Position numbers and translations under genes: made by a program
Shown: positions 42,473 to 53,980 of the stretch, piece after piece
How the letters are laid out: every line of letters begins with the position of its first letter
How positions within the stretch are numbered: position 1 is the stretch's first letter
The notes under the pieces: model-generated
What the model was told of the DNA's origin: nothing
The model's database searches: none
What the model saw: only the letters and a program-made list of their open reading frames with translations
NCBI RefSeq assembly: GCF_028736155.1
Contig: NZ_CP117879.1
Span: 310,001 to 374,000 of the forward strand
Length of the DNA: 64,000 nucleotides
Reading direction: 5' to 3'
Source of the DNA: Flavobacterium sp. KACC 22763
Lineage (GTDB): Bacteria > Bacteroidota > Bacteroidia > Flavobacteriales > Flavobacteriaceae

Positions 42473-42862
42473 ATGTCTGTTTATCAAGAAATTGATTCTT
42501 ATAAAAAGATAAATGTAATTTTGATTTTCATAATTATGTTTATCTTTTTTTATTGCTTTTTTCTTCCCTATTTAAATTTCGGTTTGCAATCATCTTGTGA
42601 AGGATTGCCGTTGGTATACTGTAAAAGCCGCGGACTTACTAGGGCTTTTTCTCAGATACTTAGACTTCATTTTCAGGAAGCAATCGTTTTAAACCCGTTT
42701 TCTATTAAAATTTTTTGTTTCTTTTTCTTTCAGCTTATTGCTAGGTTTTTGATCAATTGGATCATTTCTTTTCCTCTATTCAAAAGGGTATTAATTTTTG
42801 ATGTATCAATAAGTGTAATTTTTTTCCTTTTTTGTTTTTATAATTTAATACTTCCTTACTAG
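42473..42862 (+). CDS. DUF2752 membrane protein
   Basis: A 129-residue membrane protein from ATG 42473, 13 bases after the DUF4190 gene. Hydrophobic segments near residues 12-32, 60-85 and 100-125 surround a small motif, YCKSRGLTRAFSQILRL, like the C-P-x-C-G-L-T-R pattern of DUF2752, but with one of the two Cys positions replaced by other residues. The function of the family is unknown. It follows the DUF4190 gene in an operon. The gap after it, 42863-43078, holds the pyrG promoter and no gene. Confidence 0.8.
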   Translation: MSVYQEIDSYKKINVILIFIIMFIFFYCFFLPYLNFGLQSSCEGLPLVYCKSRGLTRAFSQILRLHFQEAIVLNPFSIKIFCFFFFQLIARFLINWIISFPLFKRVLIFDVSISVIFFLFCFYNLILPY

Positions 42863-42979
42863 AAATTAATTAGATTGTATTTTTGAGTTTTAGTTGTGGA
42901 TTTTTAGCTAATAATGATAAAAAGCATTCATTTTGATAATATAATTGATAGGGAAGTATATAAAATAAAATGTGCTTAA

Positions 42980-44692
<1,713 letters not shown>

Positions 44693-44773
44693 TAATTATA
44701 TTCTGTGAAGATGTAACATTTGAGTTAAACTCATTACTAATAACCTTCAACGAGTAACTTTTTTAAATTAATA

Positions 44774-46687
44774 ATGGAAGAAAAAAAATTAGACCTCAAT
44801 TCAATCATTGGTTTTGTATTGATCTTTGGAATTTTGATTTGGATTATGTACCAAAATCAGCCTTCTGAAAAAGAAATCGCTGCTGAAAAAGCCAAGAAAG
44901 AATTGGTTGCTAAACAAGAAGCACAAGCAAAAGCAGATAAAGCTAAAACTGCGTCATTACCAGCTGCAGCTGTAACTCCTGGAGATACAGTTCAATTGGC
45001 TCAATTGCAAAAAACTTTAGGAGGATTTGCTTATTCTGCAACACTTCCTTCTGCAAAAGAAGCTTTTACTACAATCGAAAACGAAAAATTAAGATTGAAG
45101 ATTGCTAATAAAGGTGGATATATTGTTGAAGCTACTTTAAAAGAATTTGAAAAATTTAAAAAAGGTTCTGGGCAGTTGGTTGAGTTAATCAAAAACAACA
45201 ACTCAAACTTAAATTTACAGCTTCTTACTACAGATAATAGAACATTAAACTCTAAAGATTTGTACTTTGAACCAACATTAGAAAAAATTGGTGCAGACCA
45301 AGTTCTTTCCATGCGTTTGAAAGCTGGAGCAAATGAATTTTTAGAGTACAAATACATTCTTAAACCAAACGATTATTTGGTTGGTTTTGATATCCGTTCT
45401 CAAGGTTTGAACAGAGTTTTAAATTCTGCTAAACCATTAAATTTGGCATGGGATTTAAAAACATACAGAAACGAAAAAAGTGTTTCTTATGAAAATCGTT
45501 TTGCTGAAATTAATTACAAGTATGGAGATGCAAAATACAGTTATGTAAATAGTCATGGACAAGGAAAAGAAGAAACGCCTGAGAAACTAAGTTATGTAGC
45601 TTTCAAACAGCACTTCTTTGCTACTATTTTATCTACAGAAAAGCCTTTTGAAACTTCTAAATTACAATCTGACGATTTAGTTAAAGACGAAAAAATCGAT
45701 ACTGTTTTTACTAAACAGTTTAGAGCAAATTTACCTTTAGCGTTTACAAACGGAGAGATCGATTACAAAATGAATTTGTACATGGGTCCTGTAGACTATA
45801 AAACATTAAAAGCTTACGATAAAAATTTCGATAAAATCATTCCTTTAGGATGGGGAATTTTTGGATGGATTAACAAACTAATCTTCATCCCATTATTCGG
45901 ATTCTTAAGTTCAACAGTTGGATTGTCATTAGGAATTGCAATCATTATTTTTACCATTATCATCAAATTGGCTATGTCGCCAATTACCTATAAGTCATTC
46001 TTGTCTCAGGCTAAAATGAAAGTTTTAAGACCTGATATCGCTGAGTTGGGAGAGAAATTCAAAAAAGACCCAATGAAGAAACAACAGGAGACAATGAAAT
46101 TGTACAACAAAGCAGGTGTAAACCCAATGGCAGGATGTATCCCGGCATTGATTCAGTTGCCATTTATGTATGCATCGTTCCAGTTTTTCCCTGCAGCGTT
46201 TGAATTAAGACAAAAAAGCTTCCTTTGGGCAGACGATTTATCTTCTTTTGACTCAATTGTAAAATTACCATTCAATATTCCAATGTATGGAGATCATATC
46301 AGTTTGTTCCCAATCTTGGCAGCAATTGCGATTTTCTTCTACATGAAAATGACTTCAGGAGATCAGCAAATGGCAGCGCCTCAGCAAGAAGGTATGCCAG
46401 ATATGGCAAAAATGATGAAAATCATGATTTATGTTTCGCCATTAATGATGTTAATTTTCTTCAATAGTTACGGAGCTGGATTGAGTTTGTACAACTTTAT
46501 TTCAAACTTAATTACAATCGGAATTATGTTTGTGATCAAGAATTATATTGTAGACAGTGATAAAATTCACGCTCAGATTCAAGAAAACAAACAAAGAGAG
46601 CCTAAGAAACCAAGTAAGTTTCAACAGCGTCTTCAAGAAGTAATGGAACAACAAGAAGCAGCAAAAGCTCAGAATAAGAAAAAATAA
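44774..46687 (+). CDS. yidC: Membrane protein insertase YidC
   Basis: YidC inserts and folds inner membrane proteins, alone or with SecYEG. The protein has 637 residues: an N-terminal helix (SIIGFVLIFGILIWIM), a charged Ala/Lys linker, a large periplasmic domain (about residues 80-355), and the conserved insertase core (LSLGIAIIIFTIIIKLAMSP, GVNPMAGCIPALIQLPFMYA, ISNLITIGIMFVIKNY). The C-terminal tail is basic (KKPSKFQQRLQEVMEQQEAA), as expected for ribosome contact. Full length and intact. It follows pyrG and ends at a clear terminator. Confidence 0.98.
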   Translation: MEEKKLDLNSIIGFVLIFGILIWIMYQNQPSEKEIAAEKAKKELVAKQEAQAKADKAKTASLPAAAVTPGDTVQLAQLQKTLGGFAYSATLPSAKEAFTTIENEKLRLKIANKGGYIVEATLKEFEKFKKGSGQLVELIKNNNSNLNLQLLTTDNRTLNSKDLYFEPTLEKIGADQVLSMRLKAGANEFLEYKYILKPNDYLVGFDIRSQGLNRVLNSAKPLNLAWDLKTYRNEKSVSYENRFAEINYKYGDAKYSYVNSHGQGKEETPEKLSYVAFKQHFFATILSTEKPFETSKLQSDDLVKDEKIDTVFTKQFRANLPLAFTNGEIDYKMNLYMGPVDYKTLKAYDKNFDKIIPLGWGIFGWINKLIFIPLFGFLSSTVGLSLGIAIIIFTIIIKLAMSPITYKSFLSQAKMKVLRPDIAELGEKFKKDPMKKQQETMKLYNKAGVNPMAGCIPALIQLPFMYASFQFFPAAFELRQKSFLWADDLSSFDSIVKLPFNIPMYGDHISLFPILAAIAIFFYMKMTSGDQQMAAPQQEGMPDMAKMMKIMIYVSPLMMLIFFNSYGAGLSLYNFISNLITIGIMFVIKNYIVDSDKIHAQIQENKQREPKKPSKFQQRLQEVMEQQEAAKAQNKKK

Positions 46688-46694
46688 TTCTCAA

Positions 46695-46727
46695 TAAAAA
46701 AATCTCGATTTATCGGGATTTTTTTAT
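46695..46727 (+). terminator. Intrinsic terminator of yidC
   Basis: A stem of AATCTCGAT against ATCGGGATT with one G:T pair is preceded by A residues and followed by TTTTTTT. It lies 8 bases after the yidC stop. Confidence 0.85.
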
Positions 46728-46780
46728 ACCATTATAATTTATAATTAAGATTTTCGTTAAGCTTAAAAATAGAATTTACC

Positions 46781-47506
46781 ATGATCTCAAAAAAAATCAT
46801 ATTTGGATTATTATTCCTAACCACATTAGTTTCGAATGCGCAAACTGATATTAATAAAGTCGACGCAGCAGGAAAAAAAGACGGACTTTGGAAAGGAACT
46901 TATACTGAATCTAAACGCCCTCGCTACGAAGGAACTTTTGATCACGGAAAAGAAACTGGTGTTTTTAAATTTTTTGATGATACAAAAAAAGGTGACATTG
47001 TAGCGACAAGAGATTTTAGTGCAAATGATGGGAGTTCATACACTATTTTTTATGATCAGAACAAAAACAAAGTAAGCGAAGGAAAAGAGATAGGAAAAGC
47101 TCGCGAAGGTGAATGGAAATATTACCATAAAGCTTCTAAAGTTTTGATGACGGTTGAGAATTATAAAAATGGGAAGCTAGAAGGTTTGAAATCTATTTAT
47201 TATCCAAATGCTCAATTAGCAGAAGAGATGACATATAAAAATGGTTTGAAAGAAGGTCCTTATAAAAAAATAGGACAGGACGGAACACTTTTGGAAGAAT
47301 CCTATTTTATAAATAACGAATACAACGGACAGACTGTTTTCTATGATTCAGACAAATCTGTTGCTTCCAAAGGGAAATTTGTAAATGGTAAAAAGGCGGG
47401 AATCTGGCAGTTTTATCAAAAAGGGAAATTGGTAAAAGAAGTAAATATGAGTGATCCTAAAAACACGAATAAAGCTTCAGAGAAAGGTGCTGCACCGAAA
47501 AAGTAG
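46781..47506 (+). CDS. Exported MORN-repeat (YwqK-like) protein
   Basis: A 241-residue exported protein (signal MISKKIIFGLLFLTTLVSNAQ). It consists mainly of MORN-type repeats: GLWKGTYTESKRPRYEGTFD, GKAREGEWKYYHKASKVL, GLKEGPYKKIGQDGTLLEES and GKKAGIWQFYQKGKLVKEV. Annotation pipelines often label such proteins YwqK-family antitoxin, but no toxin gene is adjacent, so I take it as a MORN envelope protein of unknown role. It is monocistronic, between the yidC terminator and the DUF4956 gene. Confidence 0.8.
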   Translation: MISKKIIFGLLFLTTLVSNAQTDINKVDAAGKKDGLWKGTYTESKRPRYEGTFDHGKETGVFKFFDDTKKGDIVATRDFSANDGSSYTIFYDQNKNKVSEGKEIGKAREGEWKYYHKASKVLMTVENYKNGKLEGLKSIYYPNAQLAEEMTYKNGLKEGPYKKIGQDGTLLEESYFINNEYNGQTVFYDSDKSVASKGKFVNGKKAGIWQFYQKGKLVKEVNMSDPKNTNKASEKGAAPKK

Positions 47507-47596
47507 TAGTCTAATAAGTTCAGAATTCATTCATTAAAAAATAAAATAGGTAAAGAATAAATTGTTTACATTTGAGTAACCAATTTATTCTAACCA

Positions 47597-48154
47597 ATGG
47601 ATTTAAATGAACTTTTAGGACGATTTTCACTGCTGTTTTGCTCAATTTTAGTTCTGTATTTTTTTTCCAACAGAAAAGATAATGCAACCATAAATCCGTT
47701 GATGGTTATTGTTGGACTTTGTACTTTTTCTCTTTGTTACCTTTTTACTAAAATCGAAATTGGAGTCGGAATCGGGTTTGGATTATTTGCGATTTTTTCG
47801 ATACTTCGTTTTAGAACACAATCCTTTACTGTAAACGCAATCATCTTTCTATTTGCAACAATCACGTTGTCTATTTTAGACATTATGTATCCGTTTGAAA
47901 AGATTGAATTGTTATTATTCTTTCAGATTATAATCATCGGATTTTACATAGCAGCTTCGATTATTGTCAATAAAAAAGCTTCGAAATATCTGAATTCTGT
48001 AGATCTGAAAATTCCGCTTGACGATAATTTTTCTTTAAATTCAGAAGCAATTCGAAAATCAATTCAAGAGAAAATTAAGATTGAAGATTTTGATTTTAGA
48101 ATTGTCTTAATCAATACAGCGGCCAACGAAATAGATTTGTTAGTATTCTATTAA
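47597..48154 (+). CDS. DUF4956 membrane protein
   Basis: A 185-residue inner membrane protein. Four hydrophobic helices are visible (LLFCSILVLYFFSN, MVIVGLCTFSLCYLFTK, AIIFLFATITLSILDIMYPF, LLLFFQIIIIGFYIAASI) with the conserved GFGLFAIFSILRFRTQSF. The last 50 residues form a cytoplasmic ferredoxin-like segment. The family is DUF4956, which in other organisms is found with polyphosphate or inorganic phosphate polymerase genes; none is here. A possible -7 box, TACATTTG, is at 47567-47574. Its stop overlaps by 4 bases with the end of the convergent gene. Confidence 0.85.
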   Translation: MDLNELLGRFSLLFCSILVLYFFSNRKDNATINPLMVIVGLCTFSLCYLFTKIEIGVGIGFGLFAIFSILRFRTQSFTVNAIIFLFATITLSILDIMYPFEKIELLLFFQIIIIGFYIAASIIVNKKASKYLNSVDLKIPLDDNFSLNSEAIRKSIQEKIKIEDFDFRIVLINTAANEIDLLVFY

Positions 48155-50028
48155 TCGTTAAAAGGACGAACTTGTTTGATGTATAAATCTCTTTTTTCGC
48201 CTACAATTTTAAACTCGATATCTACAGGATGAAATTGGTTTTTGCGCCAATAGCGATACATTTTGGTTTCAATTTTTTTACTGACATCATACAGATTGCT
48301 CATTTCTTTTCTGGTCAATAAAGGCTCGTTATTGTTTAAATTTGAATTGGAAGTATAATCGATATCAAAATCGGTTTCGTCTTTTCCGTCATTAAAATGA
48401 TAGGCAACAAATTGCTCGCAGATTTCTCCTTTTTCGGGTTTTACAACAGAGTTTTCTCCTTTTTGAACATTCACTGTAATTCCTGGAAAGTTCTCTCTAA
48501 ATATATTTTTAGTGATAATAACGCCATTTGCTAATTCGTCAGGAAATGAGCGATGCACTAAAACGCCCATTGCAATATTCTGCTGGTCAATTCCAAAAAG
48601 TTCTCTTTCGTTATACGAAGCCTCGTTCCAGACACTTGCCCAGACTTGTTTAATAGCTTTTTCGAAAGTTTTGATAGAATCGCCTATAATTCCTGTTTTC
48701 GAGTCATATAATCCGGCGCCATTAAAATCATCTAGATCTTCTGCGTTTGTAGAAGAACGGAATCTGAAGTTTTTGAATTTTGCATCTTTAAAAGCGATGT
48801 TTAATTTCGAAATTAATTCAGGATCAATAGGTTCTTTTTTTATAGCATCTCTAATCTTTTTAAGCTGATTATTAATCCAAACTGTAGAATCTTTTTGAGG
48901 AAAAGCCAAAAGCTCTGCGATTAAAGGAGAAATAGAAGGTTTCTGAATATGTTTCGTATAAAAATAAAACGGAATAGCATGCGCATTTTCGGGTACTTTA
49001 AATGGAATTTCTTTTGAAATAGCAATTAAATACGCCATGTTTTGAGCTTTCGAGCCAATATAATTCACTCCTTTTTTTGGGATTTCAGATAAGTTGACTA
49101 ATTCGGTAACGCTATTATCAATAATTAGGTTTTTCTTTTTTCCAGATGTTTTTACTGGAATCTTTTTGGTTGTTTCTTTAATGAAAAAAGTATCGACTTC
49201 GATTTTTAGTTCTACTTTTTTAGATAGCAGTTTCTTGATGTTATTATCCTTTTCAATATCGGTGTAAGCCATAATAGGAATCTTTCTGTTTTTTCCCAGA
49301 AGTACCAAATGGCTTAACGGAGTTTGAAGTTCATTTACAATAATTCCTCGAACATTTGGAAGAATATCTGGCGTTCCGTCTAAAATAATGATTTCATCAG
49401 CATTAGGTTTTACGCTCTCTAATTCTTTGATTTTGTATTTTTTGAGAATTCCAACATTAGTTCCTCGAACAACTTCTTGATATTTGATTTCGCCAAAAAT
49501 ATAATCTGATTTTATACACGGAATTTTGAATTTCTGCTGTTGAAACCATTCCATCATTTCTGGATTATTCAGATAAAATTTTAGTTTTTCGCCTATACAT
49601 GTGGAATTTTTGACCATATTGAAAAAACGTTCAATCAATGGCAGAGGCATGTGATCGGAAGCGGCGAGTTCAAAAATCCATTTATCGGTTCCTTTTATGT
49701 GGTTTAAATTTCCGAGAAGAAAATCTCTATTTTTTTCTGTATCGCTATAATTTTCATTATTGAAAACTTCGAGATCTTGGCTGTAGCCTAAATAATTAAC
49801 TACAAAATCGTAATGAAGCGGAATAACGCTGCTGTTGAAATAATACATTTTCTGTTTTCGAAGGTCATAAATCACTTTTACAGATTCGATATTCGAAAAT
49901 TTATCAGACAAAGGTTTTCCTCTAAATGCCTTGTAAGCTTCATAATTTGGTAGTGACGCGCTAAATCGCTGCGCACTTAAAGAAGTCAGGGCAAGAAAGA
50001 AAAACAAGCTGTAAATGTATTTTTTCAT
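48151..50028 (-). CDS. Exported PEP/pyruvate-binding (PPDK-N) dikinase-like protein
   Basis: A 625-residue protein with a signal peptide (MKKYIYSLFFFLALTSLSAQ). Residues about 215-270 resemble the His-bearing swivel domain of PEP-utilising enzymes (VRGIIVNELQTPLSHLVLLG, with His in the usual TxxSH-like position). Residues about 330-625 match the PPDK N-terminal ATP-grasp (IGSKAQNMAYLIAISK, FRFRSSTNAEDLDDFNGAGL, WASVWNEASYNERELFGID, IEFKIVGEKRDLYIKQVRP). This order, swivel before ATP-grasp, is the reverse of PEP synthase. An ATP-using fold in an exported protein is unexpected. Dikinase-like phosphate transfer, or a binding-only role, are both possible. Confidence 0.8.
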   Translation of the reverse strand: MKKYIYSLFFFLALTSLSAQRFSASLPNYEAYKAFRGKPLSDKFSNIESVKVIYDLRKQKMYYFNSSVIPLHYDFVVNYLGYSQDLEVFNNENYSDTEKNRDFLLGNLNHIKGTDKWIFELAASDHMPLPLIERFFNMVKNSTCIGEKLKFYLNNPEMMEWFQQQKFKIPCIKSDYIFGEIKYQEVVRGTNVGILKKYKIKELESVKPNADEIIILDGTPDILPNVRGIIVNELQTPLSHLVLLGKNRKIPIMAYTDIEKDNNIKKLLSKKVELKIEVDTFFIKETTKKIPVKTSGKKKNLIIDNSVTELVNLSEIPKKGVNYIGSKAQNMAYLIAISKEIPFKVPENAHAIPFYFYTKHIQKPSISPLIAELLAFPQKDSTVWINNQLKKIRDAIKKEPIDPELISKLNIAFKDAKFKNFRFRSSTNAEDLDDFNGAGLYDSKTGIIGDSIKTFEKAIKQVWASVWNEASYNERELFGIDQQNIAMGVLVHRSFPDELANGVIITKNIFRENFPGITVNVQKGENSVVKPEKGEICEQFVAYHFNDGKDETDFDIDYTSNSNLNNNEPLLTRKEMSNLYDVSKKIETKMYRYWRKNQFHPVDIEFKIVGEKRDLYIKQVRPFND

Positions 50029-50135
50029 GTTTTAAAAATGTATGGCTAAATGTAATTAAAAAAGTAATAAGTTTTATCTACTTCGAGATTGCTTAAACTA
50101 ATGAAAACCATGGTGAAATTTTCTATTATTTGGTG

Positions 50136-50143
50136 TACCTTTG
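50136..50143 (+). promoter_or_regulatory. Likely -7 box of mnmA
   Basis: TACCTTTG fits TAnnTTTG and lies 28 bases before the mnmA ATG. The upstream -33 region has TGG but no TTG at the right distance, so only the -7 box is supported. Confidence 0.5.
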
Positions 50144-50170
50144 CAACCTTAAAAAATTAAACATTTTAAA

Positions 50171-51358
50171 ATGAAACGAGTAGTTGTTGGACTTTCAGGT
50201 GGAGTAGATTCTAGTGTTGCAGCATATTTATTGCAGCAGCAGGGATACGAAGTTATTGGTCTTTTCATGAAGAACTGGCACGATGATTCTGTTACTATTT
50301 CGAACGAATGTCCGTGGCTGGAAGACAGTAACGATGCTTTGCTTGTTGCTGAGAAACTTGGAATCCCGTTTCAGACTGTTGATTTAAGCGAAGAATACAA
50401 AGAAAAAATCGTTGACTACATGTTTAACGAATACGAAAAAGGGAGAACTCCAAATCCTGACGTCCTTTGTAACCGCGAAATCAAATTTGATGTTTTTATG
50501 AAAATCGCTCTAAGTCTTGGAGCAGATTACGTAGCAACAGGGCATTACTGCCAAAAAAGTGAAATTGAAGTAGACGGAAAAACGGTTTATCAATTGATTG
50601 CCGGAAATGATGTGAACAAAGACCAATCTTATTTCTTATGCCAGTTGTCTCAAGAACAATTGTCAAAAGCTTTGTTTCCTATTGGAGCTTTAACCAAACC
50701 AGAAGTACGCGAAATTGCTGCTGAAATGGAATTGGTTACAGCAGAAAAGAAAGATTCTCAAGGTTTATGTTTCATCGGGAAAGTTCGCCTTCCAGAATTT
50801 TTGCAACAAAAATTACAGCCAAAAGAAGGTAAAATTGTTCAAGTAGATAAAAATGATCCTATCTATACTATTGAGAAATCGGCTGAACTTTCTTTGGAAG
50901 AAAGACTAAAATTAGAATCTCAAAAATTAGACTATATTCCAACAATGGGTAAAGTGGTTGGAAAACATCAGGGTGCTCATTATTTTACAGTTGGACAAAG
51001 AAAAGGTCTTAATGTAGGAGGTACAACAGATCCTTTATTTGTAATTGCTACCGATGTTGAAACCAATACTATTTATACAGGTATGTCGAGTCAGCATCCG
51101 GGTTTGTTTAAAAAAGCACTTTTTGTTGGAGAATCTGAAGTGCACTGGATTAGAGAAGACATGACTCTGAAAGCTGGTGAGAAAATGGATGTAATGGCAA
51201 GAATACGTTACCGTCAACCTTTGCAAAAAGCAGTTTTATATCAATTTGAAGACGGAATGTATGTGGAGTTTGAAGAACCGCAGTCTGCTATTACAGAAGG
51301 ACAATTTGTTGCTTGGTATTTAGAAAATGAATTAGTTGGTTCGGGAGTAATTTCTTAG
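50171..51358 (+). CDS. mnmA: tRNA 2-thiouridine(34) synthase MnmA
   Basis: MnmA adds sulfur to U34 in the anticodon of tRNA for Lys, Glu and Gln. The protein has 395 residues. The ATP-binding PP-loop is at the start ([18 protein letters not shown]). The first catalytic Cys is in [13 protein letters not shown] (about residue 102), and the second in [13 protein letters not shown] (about residue 200). The C-terminal tRNA-binding part ends in [20 protein letters not shown]. It includes an extra segment of about 30 residues after GKVRLPEF ([20 protein letters not shown]...), found also in other Bacteroidota versions. Intact. Confidence 0.97.
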   Translation: MKRVVVGLSGGVDSSVAAYLLQQQGYEVIGLFMKNWHDDSVTISNECPWLEDSNDALLVAEKLGIPFQTVDLSEEYKEKIVDYMFNEYEKGRTPNPDVLCNREIKFDVFMKIALSLGADYVATGHYCQKSEIEVDGKTVYQLIAGNDVNKDQSYFLCQLSQEQLSKALFPIGALTKPEVREIAAEMELVTAEKKDSQGLCFIGKVRLPEFLQQKLQPKEGKIVQVDKNDPIYTIEKSAELSLEERLKLESQKLDYIPTMGKVVGKHQGAHYFTVGQRKGLNVGGTTDPLFVIATDVETNTIYTGMSSQHPGLFKKALFVGESEVHWIREDMTLKAGEKMDVMARIRYRQPLQKAVLYQFEDGMYVEFEEPQSAITEGQFVAWYLENELVGSGVIS

Positions 51359-51402
51359 CTTTATACTTTATTTGGGACTAAATCCCTAAAAGGTATAAAT
51401 AG

Positions 51403-53010
51403 ATGAGATATAAATTTACTATTCTTTTATTACTTCTTTCGTTTACGGTATTTTCACAAGAAGATGCATGGGTTTATTTTAATGGAAAACCTAATGCACA
51501 AGCTTTCTATGATAATCCGCTAACCGAACTTTCGCAAAGGGCTTTGGATCGAAGAACGAACCAAAATATCCCGTTAGTTATTACAGATGCTCCTCTTGAA
51601 ACTTCATATGTAAATCAAATTACTTCAAGTACAGGAATTGCCGTAAAAGCACAGTCTAAGTGGCTAAATGCTCTCCATATTCAAGGAACTCAGGCTAATA
51701 TTAATGCTTTAAAATCGTTGGCTTTTGTTTCTAGAATAGAGTTTGCGGACAAAACTTTAAATACTACAGGAAAAAAAGTTTCTCAAACTTCGATAAGCCA
51801 AGCCCATGAACAATTAAAAGAAGCAATTGATTATTCGTATGGAAATTCTGCAAATCAAATTCAGATGCTGAACGGACAGGTTTTGCATCAGCAGAATTTT
51901 ACAGGAGAAGGGAAAATTATTGCAGTTATGGATGGAGGTTTTCCAGGGGTAAATACGGCTGCGCCATTTGAAAATCTTAGGATCAACAACAAAATTCTAG
52001 GCGGTTACGATTATACTACAAGAAACAGTAATTTCTATACAGGTGATTCGCATGGAACTTCTGTGCTTTCCACAATGGGAGGTTATAAAGCAAATTCTTT
52101 AGTAGGAACAGCTCCAAATGCGTCGTATTATCTTTTTATCACAGAAATTCAAGCTCAAGAGATTCCGTTAGAAGAGTCACTGTGGGTAGAAGCTGCGGAA
52201 AAGGCAGATGCTTTGGGTGTTGATATAATTACTACTTCATTGGGATATTTTTTGGATAGAGATGAAATTAGGTACAATCATACGTATAGTGAGATGAACG
52301 GAATCACGACTTTTATTTCTCGTGGTGCTGAAATTGCTTTTAGTAAAGGTATTTTGGTTTTGGCATCTGCTGGAAATGAAGGAACTCAACCAGAAAAGCA
52401 CGTTGGCGCTCCTGCAGATGCTGTTTCAGTGTTGGCAATAGGTTCTGTTAATGCTTCTAAAGTAAGAGCTAGTTCAAGTTCAATCGGGCCAAGTTACGAT
52501 GGCAGAATAAAGCCAGATGTTATGGCACAAGGAGTATCGGCTGTGGTCTCTGACGCAAATGGGAATATTGGTACAGCAAACGGAACTTCATTTTCTTGCC
52601 CGATAATGGCAGGAATGGCAGCTTCTTTATGGCAGGCATTTCCAACTAAAACCAATAAAGAAATTAGACAAATGATTTTGGCTTCTGCTGATAGATATGC
52701 CAACCCTGATAATAATTACGGATACGGAATTCCAAATTTTGGTGCAACATTAAGCGTTGACAGCTTTATTGCAGAAGCTTCGTTTGCGGTGTATCCAAAT
52801 CCAGCTAAAAATGAGGTTTCGTTTTCTTTTTTAAATGAAAATAATACGGCATCAATAACCATTTATTCTATCTTAGGACAAAAATTGATAGAAGAAAAAA
52901 TTAATAGTTCAAATCCAGTTCTTTCCTTACAATCACTTCAAAGCGGATTGTATCTTTATAGTTTTGATGCCGATAATCTGCATAAAACAGGAAAAATAAT
53001 TAAGCAATAA
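51403..53010 (+). CDS. Secreted subtilisin-like serine protease with T9SS sorting domain
   Basis: A 535-residue S8-family protease. After the signal peptide (MRYKFTILLLLLSFTVFSQ) and a propeptide region (about residues 20-150) comes the catalytic domain. It has Asp in IIAVMDGGFPGVNT, His in TGDSHGTSVLSTMG and Ser in GTANGTSFSCPIMAG. The last 75 residues (FAVYPNPAKNEVSFSF... ILGQKLIEEK... GLYLYSF) are a type A type IX secretion sorting domain, so the enzyme is moved to the cell surface or outside by the T9SS. It is monocistronic, just upstream of the nitronate monooxygenase gene. Confidence 0.96.
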   Translation: MRYKFTILLLLLSFTVFSQEDAWVYFNGKPNAQAFYDNPLTELSQRALDRRTNQNIPLVITDAPLETSYVNQITSSTGIAVKAQSKWLNALHIQGTQANINALKSLAFVSRIEFADKTLNTTGKKVSQTSISQAHEQLKEAIDYSYGNSANQIQMLNGQVLHQQNFTGEGKIIAVMDGGFPGVNTAAPFENLRINNKILGGYDYTTRNSNFYTGDSHGTSVLSTMGGYKANSLVGTAPNASYYLFITEIQAQEIPLEESLWVEAAEKADALGVDIITTSLGYFLDRDEIRYNHTYSEMNGITTFISRGAEIAFSKGILVLASAGNEGTQPEKHVGAPADAVSVLAIGSVNASKVRASSSSIGPSYDGRIKPDVMAQGVSAVVSDANGNIGTANGTSFSCPIMAGMAASLWQAFPTKTNKEIRQMILASADRYANPDNNYGYGIPNFGATLSVDSFIAEASFAVYPNPAKNEVSFSFLNENNTASITIYSILGQKLIEEKINSSNPVLSLQSLQSGLYLYSFDADNLHKTGKIIKQ

Positions 53011-53015
53011 TTTTA

Positions 53016-53960
53016 ATGAATAAAATCACCCAGCTTTTTAATATAAAATATCCAATCATTCAAGGCGGAATGATCTGGAACAGTGGTTACAAATTGGCTT
53101 CGGCCGTAAGTAATGCAGGAGGTTTAGGACTTATTGGAGCAGGTTCTATGTATCCAGAAGTTTTAAGAGAACACATTCAAAAATGCAAAAAAGCAACAGA
53201 TAAACCTTTTGGAGTAAACATTCCGATGTTATATCCAAACATTGAAGAGATTATGAATATAGTAGTCGAGGAAGGCGTAAAGATTGTCTTTACTTCGGCT
53301 GGGAATCCTAAGACTTGGACTTCTTTTTTGAAAGAAAGAGGAATTACAGTTGTTCATGTAGTTAGTAGCAGTGCTTTTGCTTTGAAAGCGCAAGATGCCG
53401 GAGTAGATGCAGTAGTAGCCGAAGGTTTTGAAGCGGGCGGGCATAACGGTCGTGAAGAAACTACAACACTGACTTTGATTCCGATGGTAAAAGAAAAAAT
53501 TAAGATTCCGTTGATTGCTGCAGGAGGAATCGCTACAGGAAGAGGAATGCTAGCTGCAATGATTTTGGGAGCAGATGGAGTTCAGGTTGGAAGTCGTTTT
53601 GCTGCTTCTATAGAATCTTCTTCACACAATAATTTTAAAGAAACCATAGTTAATACTATAGAAGGAGGTACGCAGCTGACTTTGAAAGAATTAGCGCCTG
53701 TTCGATTGATAAAGAACAAATTTTATCAGGACGTTCAGGATCTGTATCAAAAATGCCCTTCTAAAGAAGAATTAGCTCAGCTTTTAGGAAGAGCAAGAGC
53801 TAAAAGAGGAATGTTTGAAGGAGATTTGGAAGAGGGAGAATTAGAAATTGGACAAGTGGCAGGTCTGATTCATAAAATTTTGCCAGTTGAAGAAATTGTT
53901 CAACAAATGATAGCCGAATTTGAAACCGCATCCAAAGAAAAGATTACATTTGAGTTTTAA
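53016..53960 (+). CDS. Nitronate monooxygenase-type FMN protein
   Basis: A 314-residue FMN-dependent TIM-barrel protein of the nitronate monooxygenase/enoyl reductase-like group. Motifs are NIKYPIIQGGMIWNSGYKLA, GLGLIGAGSMYPE, GVDAVVAEGFEAGGHNGREE (glycine-rich FMN site with the conserved His) and IPLIAAGGIATGRGMLAAMI. It would oxidise alkyl nitronates or act on a related substrate in the cytoplasm. It begins 5 bases after the stop of the protease gene; the pairing may be only incidental co-transcription. A small secreted protein follows 20 bases downstream. Confidence 0.93.
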   Translation: MNKITQLFNIKYPIIQGGMIWNSGYKLASAVSNAGGLGLIGAGSMYPEVLREHIQKCKKATDKPFGVNIPMLYPNIEEIMNIVVEEGVKIVFTSAGNPKTWTSFLKERGITVVHVVSSSAFALKAQDAGVDAVVAEGFEAGGHNGREETTTLTLIPMVKEKIKIPLIAAGGIATGRGMLAAMILGADGVQVGSRFAASIESSSHNNFKETIVNTIEGGTQLTLKELAPVRLIKNKFYQDVQDLYQKCPSKEELAQLLGRARAKRGMFEGDLEEGELEIGQVAGLIHKILPVEEIVQQMIAEFETASKEKITFEF

Positions 53961-53980
53961 TTACCTGCAAGAAATATTTT

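Noticed and set aside
44708..44717. TAACATTTG as yidC promoter
   Set aside because: It departs from TAnnTTTG by one inserted base and has no clear -33 element; yidC is more likely transcribed with pyrG.
46781..47506. YwqK-type antitoxin of a toxin-antitoxin pair
   Set aside because: The protein has a signal peptide and no toxin gene is adjacent. MORN repeats alone do not show an antitoxin.
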